Source: VFKU01 sp964620045 (GTDB lineage Bacteria > Hydrogenedentota > Hydrogenedentia > Hydrogenedentales > GCA-2746185). From it: DNA of 64,000 nucleotides. Both the position numbers and the translations under genes were made by a program. Positions within the stretch are counted from its first letter, which is position 1; every line of letters begins with the position of its first letter. This document shows, piece after piece, positions 52,343 to 59,797 of this stretch. The notes under the pieces were generated by a model. That model was not told where the DNA came from. It ran no database searches and was given only the letters and a program-made list of their open reading frames with translations. The stretch lies in contig CAZUJL010000016.1 in NCBI GenBank assembly GCA_964620045.1, forward strand, positions 1 through 64,000, in the 5' to 3' direction.

Positions 52343-53176
52343 TTAGTTCGAGATTAGAAACACTTCTTCTATATCCGGCCAGGGTTCTCCTGTTGCTACG
52401 CGGACGTGGTTGCCTTGTGGGGCCCAGATTTTTGGGTTGGTCGTTGGGCCGAAGATCGCGACGGTGGGGATGCCGAGGGCGGCGGCGAGGTGGGTGATGC
52501 CGCTGTCGTTGCCGACGAACTGGCGGGCGGCGGCTAGGTGTCCGGCGAGTTCGATGAGGGAGTCGCAGGTCAGGATTTCGCCGTCGAGTTTTTCGGCGAG
52601 GCTGTTTTCGATCTCGGTGGGGCCCATGCACCAGGTGATGTCGCGTTTGCAGGCGCGGTGTTCTTTGGCGAGCGCGATGAAGTTTTCGAGCGCCCAGTTT
52701 TTCTTCGCGCTGCCGCTGCCGGGGTGCAGCACGATGTCGAGGCGTGGGCCGACCGGCGGGATTCGTAGCGACAACGGCGGCAGGTCGCGGTAGCCGAGGC
52801 AATTCGCATAGTACGCGCTGGCGTGGTGTGTCCAGTGTGCTTCTGGCAGGCCGGGAAAAACGTCTATGCGCGCCACGCCGCAGGCGGTGAGTCCTTGGCG
52901 AATCGTGTTGTCGTTGTCGCGCATCCACACGATGACGCGATCGAAGTTTTTCAGGAATGCGCGCAGGGTGGGGGAAGGATCCGAGAACAGCGAGTGGAAC
53001 TCGATGCGATCGAGATCGTGCGCGGCGTGCGCGATTTTTCCCGCGACGGCTAACTCCAGGCGCGCGCGGTTTCCGGCTAGTTCGACCGTGGTTTCGTTCG
53101 CGAGCGCGGCGATGGCGGGGCAGGCGAGCAGGAAGTCGCCGATGGCTCCCGTGTGGACGACGAGCGTGCGCGTCAC
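52343..53176 (-). CDS. Glycosyltransferase family 9 (heptosyltransferase-like)
   Basis: 277-residue GT9 enzyme, the family of ADP-heptose:LPS heptosyltransferases. The N-terminal TLVVHTGAIGDFLLACPAIAAL, the central LDIVLHPGSGSAKKNWALENFIAL and the C-terminal ARQFVGNDSGITHLAAALGIPTVAIFGPTTNPKIWAPQG contain the acceptor and donor motifs. It is shorter than typical WaaC/WaaF (about 320-350), with a compact N-terminal half. It probably adds a sugar to the LPS core. It lies 10 nt downstream of the CHAD gene. Confidence 0.88.
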   Translation of the reverse strand: MTRTLVVHTGAIGDFLLACPAIAALANETTVELAGNRARLELAVAGKIAHAAHDLDRIEFHSLFSDPSPTLRAFLKNFDRVIVWMRDNDNTIRQGLTACGVARIDVFPGLPEAHWTHHASAYYANCLGYRDLPPLSLRIPPVGPRLDIVLHPGSGSAKKNWALENFIALAKEHRACKRDITWCMGPTEIENSLAEKLDGEILTCDSLIELAGHLAAARQFVGNDSGITHLAAALGIPTVAIFGPTTNPKIWAPQGNHVRVATGEPWPDIEEVFLISN

Positions 53177-53186
53177 GGCTGTTTAT

Positions 53187-54089
53187 TTACCGTGCGCCGT
53201 GGCAGCACTTGCAGTGCCAGTCGCCGAAGAGTTCGTGGTGCGCTTTCATTGGCTTTTTTTCGAAGAAGGCGCCGAGTTCCTCGCGCGCGCGTTCCTGCGC
53301 CGCATCCGCTTCCGCGCCGATGGCGGCCACGAGCAGTCCGATTCCCGCGCGCAGGTTGCGCGGCGCGTCGGCCTCCATCGCCTGCACGCGGTTACGCAGC
53401 ACGCGCAGATCGTTCCAGCGGCCGAGGGCGTCCTGCGCGGCTTCTAGCTGGTGCAGGAATTTGTCCGCGGGTTTTCCGTACAGGCGGCGATAGACTTCGA
53501 CCGCGTACCGAAAGGTTTTCATGCGGATGCGCACGACGTGGAGGTCTTCGTCCAGCCGGCTGGTCCACCATGCGGCGTAGAGGGCTTCGGCCTTGGCGAG
53601 CCGCTTGCGCAGGCGACCGCGCGCGTGGCGCAGGTGGCAGGCGGTGGATTTTGTGAAGTCGTGCCGGACGGTGACGAACAGCTTTGCGAGCGTGCCGTCG
53701 GCGAGGTCGGTGTGCACTTCGGCGACGCCGGTTTGGGCGGCGGCGCGATCGTTCGCGAGGCACTCGGCTACATAGTTGCGTACGGGTGGCTCCACATCGG
53801 GCCACTCGCGCAGTAGGGACATGCAGACGTCCAGTTCACGCGCGGTGCCGAGGCTGCGACCAATCTTGCGCAGGCGCTTGCGCGCTTTGCGCGCGATGCT
53901 ATCCGGGAGGTTGCCTTTGAATTCGGCGAGGTATACGCGCGCGCGACGCGAGGCGACACGTACGTTATGCACGGCGTCGGGATCGTCGAGCACATCGGCT
54001 TTCACGCCGTGCGCGCCGGTCAGAATGTCGAGCTTGCCCGCAGCGTGGCGGGCTTCGCGTTGCGACGTGTTGCAGGCGGCGCGAGACAT
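53187..54089 (-). CDS. CHAD domain protein
   Basis: 300-residue, strongly helical and basic protein with a CHAD domain, a fold that binds inorganic polyphosphate in several studied members. The signature DAVHNVRVASRRARVYLAEF is at about residues 38-57, and a second half-domain contains HVVRIRMKTFRYAVEVYRRLYG. His/Arg/Lys positions lining the helices are conserved. The C-terminus ends in DWHCKCCHGAR, a Cys/His cluster not expected in the domain. The start ATG at 54089 has only a weak ribosome site. It precedes the GT9 gene by 10 nt and may be co-transcribed with it. Confidence 0.88.
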   Translation of the reverse strand: MSRAACNTSQREARHAAGKLDILTGAHGVKADVLDDPDAVHNVRVASRRARVYLAEFKGNLPDSIARKARKRLRKIGRSLGTARELDVCMSLLREWPDVEPPVRNYVAECLANDRAAAQTGVAEVHTDLADGTLAKLFVTVRHDFTKSTACHLRHARGRLRKRLAKAEALYAAWWTSRLDEDLHVVRIRMKTFRYAVEVYRRLYGKPADKFLHQLEAAQDALGRWNDLRVLRNRVQAMEADAPRNLRAGIGLLVAAIGAEADAAQERAREELGAFFEKKPMKAHHELFGDWHCKCCHGAR

Positions 54090-54155
54090 AGAGTTTGGAT
54101 CCGGGACAGGCCGTAGCAGCCTACAAACAATTCGTGGGTGGAGTCTATGCGGGAA

Positions 54156-54608
54156 TTAGCGCGCGGGTACGCTGATGACGCGGACTTCGACCGGGCCGAC
54201 GCCGCGCTCGACCAGCCCGATTTGGGCGGCGGCGGCTTTGGAGAGGTCGATGATGCGGCCTTTGGAGAAGGGGCCGCGGTCGTTGATGCGGACGTCCACC
54301 GTGCGGCCGTTTTTCAGGCATTTCACGCGGACGATGGTGCCGAAGGGCAGGGTGCGGTGGGCGGCTGTGTAGAGGTTCTGGTTGAACAGCTCGCCGGAGG
54401 CGGTGGTTTTGCCGTCGAAGCCGGGGCCGTACCAGGAGGCGTTGCCGGTGGCGATGGTGGCGGACTCGATGATGGGTGCGGACTGCGGAGTAGGTTGGGA
54501 TGCGGTGCTGGCCGTCATTGACGGCTCAATACGGGGTGCGCTTCCGCAGGTGGCGACACTGACCACCAACAATGCGCAGATGAGACGTGAAGTTAGTTGA
54601 ACGTGCAT
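54156..54608 (-). CDS. rlpA: RlpA-like septal ring lytic transglycosylase lipoprotein
   Basis: 150-residue lipoprotein with one double-psi beta-barrel RlpA domain. The signal ends with lipobox VATC. After a Ser/Thr/Pro linker comes GNASWYGPGFDGKTTASGELFNQNLYTAAHRTLPFGTIVRVKCLKNGRTVDVRINDRGPFSKGRIIDLSKAAAAQIGL, the full RlpA core including the GxxASWYGxxFxGxxTAxGE start and INDRGPF with the catalytic Asp. There is no SPOR domain, so it is a short form. RlpA of Pseudomonas cuts peptide-free glycan strands. It follows flgM by 20 nt and is likely transcribed from the sigma-28-type promoter. Confidence 0.93.
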   Translation of the reverse strand: MHVQLTSRLICALLVVSVATCGSAPRIEPSMTASTASQPTPQSAPIIESATIATGNASWYGPGFDGKTTASGELFNQNLYTAAHRTLPFGTIVRVKCLKNGRTVDVRINDRGPFSKGRIIDLSKAAAAQIGLVERGVGPVEVRVISVPAR

Positions 54609-54628
54609 CGATGCCCTGGGGGTGACCC

Positions 54629-54919
54629 CTAGAGCAACCGGCTAATCCGTTCGGCGACGACCTTGGCGACCTCGGGGCGGCGATAGTCGCCGCGCTCGAT
54701 GGCCTGCCGTGCCGCTTCGACGCGGTCCGCGCGGATATCTTCCACGCCGGCCTGGAGTGTTTTGGCGATCGCGGCGGCGGCATGCGCCTCGCTGCTGATC
54801 ACGACTCCGTCGGATGCGGTTTCCTTATCAGTGGAGGGGCCCGGTCGGTTGTCCCGAACGCTGGAGGGACGGTCCGAGCGGGGCTCTTGCGGCCCGCCGA
54901 CTCCGTAGATTCCTACCAT
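54629..54919 (-). CDS. flgM: Anti-sigma-28 factor FlgM-like protein
   Basis: 96-residue FlgM-type anti-sigma factor that would hold sigma-28 (FliA) inactive until the flagellar hook is complete, then be exported. The N-terminal half is disordered and polar; the C-terminal half has the family pattern GVVISSEAHAAAAIAKTL ... VEDIRADRVEAARQAIERGDYRRPEVAKVVAERISRLL. AAGGGAG lies 9 nt before the ATG. A near-consensus sigma-28 promoter stands about 55 nt upstream, which strongly supports the call and predicts that the organism is flagellated. No other flagellar gene is in the window. Confidence 0.87.
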   Translation of the reverse strand: MVGIYGVGGPQEPRSDRPSSVRDNRPGPSTDKETASDGVVISSEAHAAAAIAKTLQAGVEDIRADRVEAARQAIERGDYRRPEVAKVVAERISRLL

Positions 54920-54975
54920 CGTTTGAACTCCCTTACTCGCTGGCCGGTTGGCACCACGCCCTCCGCCAATCAGGA

Positions 54976-55003
54976 TTATCGGCGCGCCAGCCGAAAACCT
55001 TTA
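54976..55003 (-). promoter_or_regulatory. Sigma-28 (FliA) promoter upstream of flgM
   Basis: On the minus strand TAAAG (55003-54999), 15 nt, then GCCGATAA (54983-54976). The consensus is TAAAGTTT-N11-GCCGATAA, so the -10 element is a perfect match and the spacing is one longer. The predicted start is near 54970, with about 50 nt of leader to the flgM ATG. Confidence 0.75.
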
Positions 55004-55116
55004 GCGGGTTGCTCTACTCCTTTGCCCTTGCAGCCTTTACAGACGATAGCATGGGGGAAGTATGAATTCAACGGATAATATCATGGAAAACACGTAAACC
55101 GTTGAAATTAAAGGAC

Positions 55117-55545
55117 TTAGTGTTTTCGGCTTTCTTTGACGCGCTCTTGGAGTTCGTTGATGACCCGGCTGGTACCCTGCTTGGCGTAGCCGAGTTTTCG
55201 CTGGGCTTTGAGGCCCATGCTGCCCGTGGGGTCGACTTCGGTGGCCCGCTTCCAAGCGTGGGTGGCGCCCTGCGAGTCCCCCTGTTTATAGAGCGAGAGC
55301 CCGAGGTAGTAGTGGGCTTTGGAATAAGACTCGTCGGCCAGCACGGCCTGGCGGAAGAATTCTTCGGCGCGGGGGTAGTTCTTGGCGTTGTAGGCTTTAC
55401 GGCCGCGTTCGAGCGTGGCCACGGCCTCTTTGTGGTCGCCTTTTTCAGGCGGGGACGCTAGATCGGGCAGGAATTTCTTGATGAGGCGCTCGCCGGAGTC
55501 GTAGATCCGGTCGCGCCATTCGTCGATGCGTTCGCCAATAGCCAT
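55117..55545 (-). CDS. TPR-repeat protein
   Basis: 142-residue soluble protein with two or three tetratricopeptide repeats (HKEAVATLERGRKAYNAKNYPRAEEFFRQAVLADESYSKAHYYLGLSLYKQGDSQGATHAWKRATEVDPTG), a protein-interaction scaffold. The N-terminus is an amphipathic helix without a signal peptide. ATG at 55545 is preferred; an in-frame start at 55578 adds eleven residues. It follows the SLT gene by about 80 nt on the same strand. Partner unknown. Confidence 0.82.
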   Translation of the reverse strand: MAIGERIDEWRDRIYDSGERLIKKFLPDLASPPEKGDHKEAVATLERGRKAYNAKNYPRAEEFFRQAVLADESYSKAHYYLGLSLYKQGDSQGATHAWKRATEVDPTGSMGLKAQRKLGYAKQGTSRVINELQERVKESRKH

Positions 55546-55627
55546 AATTGATAGGCCCCTTCCCCAGAGCGAAGGCATCCTAGCAGGCGACCACCGAAAT
55601 GAAAAGCAGGAAATGGCGGGGGGTGTA

Positions 55628-56953
55628 TCAGATTGGTTCGACGATTTTTACGACGGCGTCGCGGGTGAAGTGCCCCGAGCGGCCTTTGAAGACATAGATG
55701 TACCGGTCTTCCTCCTGGTACACCTTCTCGGCGGCCACGGAAAGGCCGTTGTCGAGGATGATTTGGTAGTAGGCCTTGCTCTCGGGCGGCAGGTAGTTTT
55801 TTTCGACGGGGCGGTCGGCGGCGAGCTGGATGTGCGGCTTGCCTTCTTTTGCGAACTGCCGTTGGTAGAGCTTCACGCGCTTGACGTAGTCCTGCGTCTC
55901 TTTAAATGGCGGGATGCCGCCGTGCTTTTGCACGTTGCCGGGACCTGCGTTGTAGCCCGCGAGTGCGAACGACACATTGTTGTCGAAGAGGTTGAGCATC
56001 TTCGCGAGGTACTGCGTGCCTCCGGCGATGTTTTCCGCTGGATCAAAGATGTCCTTTACGCCCATGTCGCGCGCGGTGCCGGGCATGAGCTGCATCAGGC
56101 CGCGGGCGCCGGCGCTCGACACTGCGAAGCGGTTGCCGTTGCTTTCCGCCTTGATCACGGCAAAGACCAGCGACTCGTCGAGCGCGTAGCGGCCAGCGTA
56201 GTACTTCACAATGTCTTCAACTTTGCTGTCGCCGGTTACCTGTTTCGTCGGCGCCGCCGTTCCTTTGGTCACGCGGAACTGTTCGGGGACTTCAATTTGT
56301 TCGAGGTGTAGTGTTACTTCCACGTATTCGGGCCGGTCTCTGTACTCCTCCGGCATATTCGTTGCCACCGGGGTGCCCTTTGCGTCCATGAATACCGTGC
56401 GGCCCTGCGACTTCGGCTTTATGTTGCCGATCACGACAGGTTTTTTGCGTTCTGCGGGCGCGGAGGTCGCGGATGTCGCCGTGGTCGTGGCGGTCGGGTT
56501 TTTTTCGTCTCGTCCGAAGCCACTGATGACGACCGGCTGGTCGAGATCTTTCATGGTGGCGTCTTTTCGCGGCGCGGGCGGTTCGACGACGGTGGGGAGT
56601 TCTTTTTTCCAGTCCGTGCGCGGCGCGGCATCGGCGGGGGCGTCGGTTGTTTTGTTCATCCGCTTGAGACGCCATTGATCGCGCAGCTTGCGGCGCGCTT
56701 CGCGGTCGGCGGTGATTTGGATATCTTTTTCTTTTACGGCGGACTTCGGCACCGTGATCATTGAACCGTCGGCAGGGTCCTGGATGTAATACATTTCGGC
56801 ACCAGCGCCGAGATAGATGTTCTCGTAATGTTTGCCATCGACGGTGATGGAATCGGCACTGGCGCTACCGAGAGGAAGGAAGAGAATGGTGGCGAAAAGA
56901 AAAAGAACGGGGGGACACAGCGTGACCGTGGTTGTACAGCTCCGACACGTCAT
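55628..56953 (-). CDS. Lytic transglycosylase (SLT domain)
   Basis: 441-residue exported murein lytic transglycosylase. The ATG at 56953 gives a signal peptide (VTLCPPVLFLFATILFLPLGSASA); the longer in-frame extension covers intergenic sequence. Residues about 27-75 form a small domain (SITVDGKHYENIYLGAGAEMYYIQDPADGSMITVPKSAVKEKDI), then a Pro/Ala/Thr-rich linker of about 160 residues. The SLT domain (about 250-370) reads ESLVFAVIKAESNGNRFAVSSAGARGLMQLMPGTARDMGV with the catalytic Glu in KAESN, then NIAGGTQYLAKMLNLF and LAGYNAGPGNVQKHGG. It cuts glycan strands to anhydro-MurNAc ends, feeding the AnmK/MurQ route elsewhere in the window. Confidence 0.93.
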   Translation of the reverse strand: MTCRSCTTTVTLCPPVLFLFATILFLPLGSASADSITVDGKHYENIYLGAGAEMYYIQDPADGSMITVPKSAVKEKDIQITADREARRKLRDQWRLKRMNKTTDAPADAAPRTDWKKELPTVVEPPAPRKDATMKDLDQPVVISGFGRDEKNPTATTTATSATSAPAERKKPVVIGNIKPKSQGRTVFMDAKGTPVATNMPEEYRDRPEYVEVTLHLEQIEVPEQFRVTKGTAAPTKQVTGDSKVEDIVKYYAGRYALDESLVFAVIKAESNGNRFAVSSAGARGLMQLMPGTARDMGVKDIFDPAENIAGGTQYLAKMLNLFDNNVSFALAGYNAGPGNVQKHGGIPPFKETQDYVKRVKLYQRQFAKEGKPHIQLAADRPVEKNYLPPESKAYYQIILDNGLSVAAEKVYQEEDRYIYVFKGRSGHFTRDAVVKIVEPI

Positions 56954-57095
56954 GCAGGTAAACTCTTTACTCGCCCAAGCCCATGGCAATATCAGACTAT
57001 AACATCGGTGCGATTGGAAGGCAATAGCCTTGGCCACTTTATGGGAAAATCCTGCCGCGCCTCGGCGTTCTATATCGACAAAGATGATAAAAGCA

Positions 57096-57110
57096 TGACA
57101 AATTTTGTCA
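57096..57110. promoter_or_regulatory. Palindromic operator-like site TGACAAATTTTGTCA
   Basis: Perfect 15-bp palindrome (7+1+7) in the divergent region between the SLT gene and the PhzF gene, 58 nt before the phzF-like ATG. Its right arm contains TTGTCA, a possible -35 box, so a bound dimer would block transcription. Confidence 0.45.
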
Positions 57111-57167
57111 CTTTGAAGTCTGCATACTTCCGATACACCGTAGCATCGCTGGGAGCTTACAAAACGC

Positions 57168-57965
57168 ATGGGTCAAAAAATCACGCAAGTCGACGCCTTT
57201 ACTGCTGAAGCCTTTCGCGGAAACCCCGCGGCGATCTGCGTACTCGAACGCGAGGCCGACGCCACATGGATGCAGCAGCTCGCGCTCGAGATGAATTTGT
57301 CAGAGACGGCGTATCTCGTTCCGCGTGCGGATGGATATGGGCTGCGCTGGTTCACGCCGACGGTGGAAGTCGATCTGTGCGGCCATGCGACGGTGGCCTC
57401 GGCGCATGTGTTGTGGCAGGACGGGCATGTGCACCATGACCAGGAATGCCGTTTTCATACGCGCAGCGGGCTATTGACGGCGCGGCGCAACGGTGACTGG
57501 ATCGAGGTGAGTTTTCCGCTAGAAACCGTGGCGACGGTTCCCGCGCCGGGCGATGCGGAGGCGGCTTTGGGGATTCGCGCGGTGGCGTGCGCCGAGAACA
57601 AGCGGCTTCAGTACTTGATTCTAGAGGTGGCGGATGAGGTGGCGGTGCGGTCGTGTGTACCCGATTTTGGAACGCTGAACGGCGTGCCCTATGAGGGCTT
57701 TATTGTTACCGCGAAGGCGGCGGCTTCCGCGCCATATGCCTTTGTTTCGCGGTTTTTCGCACCCCGGAAAGGTGTGAACGAGGACCCCGCCACCGGCTCG
57801 GCCCACTGCGTTTTGGGGCCCTATTGGCAGGCCAAATTGGGGCGGAACGAGTTTGTGGCGTTTCAGGCTTCGGCCCGCGGCGCGGAGATTCGAGTGCGCG
57901 TGGAACCGGGCCGTGTGGTGTTGGGCGGACAGGCCGTTACGGTTATGCGCGGCGAATTGGTGTAA
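57168..57965 (+). CDS. PhzF family isomerase/epimerase
   Basis: 265-residue PhzF-fold protein (diaminopimelate epimerase-like fold). Typical elements: VDAFTAEAFRGNPAAICVLE at the start, EMNLSETAYLVP with the catalytic Glu, LRWFTPTVEVDLCGHATVASAHVLW, and the second half RFFAPRKGVNEDPATGSAHCVLGPYWQAKLG. Most genomic PhzF homologues have unknown substrates; the phenazine role is specific to phz clusters and is not implied here. GGGAG lies about 12 nt upstream of the ATG. Divergent from the SLT gene. Confidence 0.93.
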   Translation: MGQKITQVDAFTAEAFRGNPAAICVLEREADATWMQQLALEMNLSETAYLVPRADGYGLRWFTPTVEVDLCGHATVASAHVLWQDGHVHHDQECRFHTRSGLLTARRNGDWIEVSFPLETVATVPAPGDAEAALGIRAVACAENKRLQYLILEVADEVAVRSCVPDFGTLNGVPYEGFIVTAKAAASAPYAFVSRFFAPRKGVNEDPATGSAHCVLGPYWQAKLGRNEFVAFQASARGAEIRVRVEPGRVVLGGQAVTVMRGELV

Positions 57966-57986
57966 ACCGATGGGTTTCAGAGAAAT

Positions 57987-58016
57987 GTGACATCGCCAGT
58001 GTCGCCGTGCTATAGT
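57987..58016 (+). promoter_or_regulatory. Promoter predicting a leaderless transcript
   Basis: GTGACA (57987-57992), 18-nt spacer, TATAGT (58011-58016). The expected start site, 6-7 nt after the -10 box, coincides with the ATG at 58022, and no Shine-Dalgarno is present. Confidence 0.5.
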
Positions 58017-58021
58017 GCGAT

Positions 58022-58219
58022 ATGCTTTCACCGGAACAAATAGAGACCACCAAGGCCACCCGTCGTGTCCAGCTGAACGACGAGCAGCTTCTCTGCAACG
58101 AGGCGCTCGCGTCCGGTCAGTTTGACGCGATCAGTGATGATGAATGGGTAGCGTTGTGTGAGAAAGTAGCTGCTAAAGCAGGCAAGACGGCCCCTGTTGT
58201 GACCGGCGGCGAAGACTGA
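58022..58219 (+). CDS. Small acidic protein of unknown function
   Basis: 65-residue soluble protein, mostly helical and mildly acidic (MLSPEQIETTKATRRVQLNDEQ, then FDAISDDEWVALCEKVAAKAG), with two cysteines. Not recognised. The ATG stands 6 nt after a TATAGT -10 box, suggesting leaderless translation. It is followed after 12 nt by another small gene of very different composition. The codon use is like that of surrounding genes, and both frames end cleanly before the cold-shock leader, so it is likely real. Confidence 0.6.
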   Translation: MLSPEQIETTKATRRVQLNDEQLLCNEALASGQFDAISDDEWVALCEKVAAKAGKTAPVVTGGED

Positions 58220-58231
58220 CCGGCACCCCGC

Positions 58232-58384
58232 GTGGCGAAAATAAATCACTCACACGAGAAGCGCCAGCGCGAGTTGGCCAAAAAGAAAAAGCAGGACGAA
58301 AAAAAGCAGCGCAAGCTGGATAAGAAGAACAAATTCCCCGCCGATACGCCCGTTCCTCCTTCCCCACCCGAAGAAACGACGTAA
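58232..58384 (+). CDS. Small Lys/Arg/Glu-rich protein
   Basis: 50-codon frame beginning with GTG, VAKINHSHEKRQRELAKKKK, continuing as a long charged helix (KQDEKKQRKLDKKNK) and a Pro-rich tail (ADTPVPPSPPEETT). Small proteins starting KxNHSFEKRQKExxKKKK are widespread and of unknown function, so the pattern, recalled from general experience, supports a real gene. The ribosome site is weak; translation may be coupled to the upstream gene, which ends 12 nt before. It may bind RNA or ribosomes through the basic helix, which is inference. Confidence 0.62.
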   Translation: MAKINHSHEKRQRELAKKKKQDEKKQRKLDKKNKFPADTPVPPSPPEETT

Positions 58385-58579
58385 CGATTCCGCGAAGAAC
58401 GAGTTCCGCATTATCGTAATTCCAAACAGTTGAACTTAGGTCGCGATCATTGTTCAAAGTCGAACGGATTCGCGCTTACACGTTACGGACGGTCTCTACA
58501 TCTCCCCGGGGATCGTCCGGGATCAACACGGGGAGAACGTGATCCAGCCCTTAGGTGGCCGGACACAAAGGAGAAGCAA
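58385..58579 (+). promoter_or_regulatory. Long structured 5' leader of the cold-shock gene
   Basis: About 195 nt without a gene, containing GGGGATC/GATCCC-type inverted stretches around 58503-58545 and CTCCCCGGGGAT/GGGGAG elements that can pair. Long structured leaders that respond to temperature are usual for csp genes. The exact start site was not identified. Confidence 0.4.
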
Positions 58580-58783
58580 GTGAATACAGGTACAGTAAAG
58601 TGGTTCAGCGAGCAAAAGGGCTTCGGCTTCATTACGCCGGACGACGGTGGTGCGGACTTGTTCGTCCACCACTCGAACATCGACGCCCAGGGCTACCGCA
58701 CGCTCGCGGACGGCCAGAAGGTTTCGTACGAGAAGGGTCAGGGGCGCAAGGGTCCGGAAGCGACCAGCGTCCGCGCTCTGTAA
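58580..58783 (+). CDS. cspA: Cold-shock domain protein
   Basis: 67-residue single cold-shock domain (OB-fold) protein, an RNA chaperone. RNP1 is KGFGFI and RNP2 is DLFVHHS, within GTVKWFSEQKGFGFITPDDGGADLFVHHSNIDAQGYRTLADGQKVSYEKGQGRKGPEAT, a standard Csp sequence. It starts with GTG at 58580, with AAGGAG 6 nt upstream. Transcription ends at a strong terminator at 58804-58845. Which Csp paralogue it is cannot be decided from sequence alone. Confidence 0.97.
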   Translation: MNTGTVKWFSEQKGFGFITPDDGGADLFVHHSNIDAQGYRTLADGQKVSYEKGQGRKGPEATSVRAL

Positions 58784-58803
58784 TCGATACACCATCTGAA
58801 TCA

Positions 58804-58845
58804 AACGGGCCCCGGTTTCGACCGGGGCCCGTTGCTTTTGTTTTC
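58804..58845 (+). terminator. Intrinsic terminator of the cold-shock gene
   Basis: 12-bp perfect stem AACGGGCCCCGG/CCGGGGCCCGTT (58804-58815 and 58822-58833), 6-nt loop, followed by GCTTTTGTTTTC. It may also serve the convergent gene ending at 58859. Confidence 0.88.
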
Positions 58846-58858
58846 GTTGAAGCGCGCT

Positions 58859-59659
58859 TTACGGTTCTTCGTTGAGCGGCTTCATTTTTTTCAGGCCTTC
58901 GAGCGTGGCGATTTCGGACTCCGCCATGATGTTGGGCAGCATCGGCCACTGCTTGAGATCGTCGGCGATGGCGTGCCAATCGGCCAGTGCACCGGTCTTA
59001 TCCCCGGCGAGCAATTTATCGAGGCCGGCGGCGTAGGGCATCATCCACGTCCACTCCTGCGTGGCGGGATCGGCCGGCTTGCCCAGGCGCTGCTGCGTGA
59101 GATTGTGCATGAATGCAGCGACTTTTTTCTGGTTATCATTCGGAGAAAGGGCCAAGGCGTCCTCAAAGTTCTTGTCTGCCTCGGCGAATTTCTGACGCAG
59201 GTAATTCGAAAGACCCATGCCGATTCGGTGCTCGGCGGATGTGGGGTCGATGGCGGCGGCCTGCTCCCAGTCGATTTTGGCCTGGTCGAAAAGTCGCAGG
59301 AGCACGAACATATTGCCGCGATGGGCATAGGCCTTGGCGTCGTCGGGTGATAATGAGATTACTTTGGTGTAGGCCTGCGCGGCGTCGTGGTAGCGCCAGA
59401 GTTTGCTGAGTGCCTCGGCGTGTTCGAGGTGCACGGCGGGATTGTCCGGCTGCGCGGCGACGTGCTTTTCCGCTTCGGCCAGCGCCGCTTCGAGTTTTTT
59501 GAGCTCCTCGCCTTCGGCGGGTGTGCGGTACAGCTTTTCCCCGCGCAACGAGACACACTCGACGTTCATGTCGAGAACGATGTGCTTGACGCCTTGCGGG
59601 TGCGGGCCTTGGGCCAGGGCCGCGCCGGCGATGATGAGCGACAGTGCCAATGCGTGCAT
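58859..59659 (-). CDS. Exported TPR protein
   Basis: 266-residue protein with a signal peptide (MHALALSLIIAGAALAQ) and about four tetratricopeptide repeats (for example AAQPDNPAVHLEHAEALSKLWRYHDAAQAYTKVISLSPDDAKAYAHRGNMFVLLRLFDQAKIDWEQAAAIDPTSAEHRIGMG). It probably acts as a periplasmic scaffold; partner unknown. GAGGAGAG lies 6 nt before the ATG at 59659, which is preferred to the longer frame. Divergent from dapL. Confidence 0.85.
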   Translation of the reverse strand: MHALALSLIIAGAALAQGPHPQGVKHIVLDMNVECVSLRGEKLYRTPAEGEELKKLEAALAEAEKHVAAQPDNPAVHLEHAEALSKLWRYHDAAQAYTKVISLSPDDAKAYAHRGNMFVLLRLFDQAKIDWEQAAAIDPTSAEHRIGMGLSNYLRQKFAEADKNFEDALALSPNDNQKKVAAFMHNLTQQRLGKPADPATQEWTWMMPYAAGLDKLLAGDKTGALADWHAIADDLKQWPMLPNIMAESEIATLEGLKKMKPLNEEP

Positions 59660-59797
59660 GCGAACTCTCCTCGCGGTATGCCTGAACCTGCGAGTATAGG
59701 GAGCGCCGCGCGGGACGGTCAAAAGGTGGACGCCGCCGCGGGGCTTGGCCTATCCTATGCCGCTTTACGCGGGGCGTTATCAAGGAGACGTAATCGA

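Noticed and set aside
54920..55116. Possible c-di-GMP-type riboswitch upstream of flgM
   Set aside because: The conserved GEMM core elements are not present; the sigma-28 promoter explains the region better.
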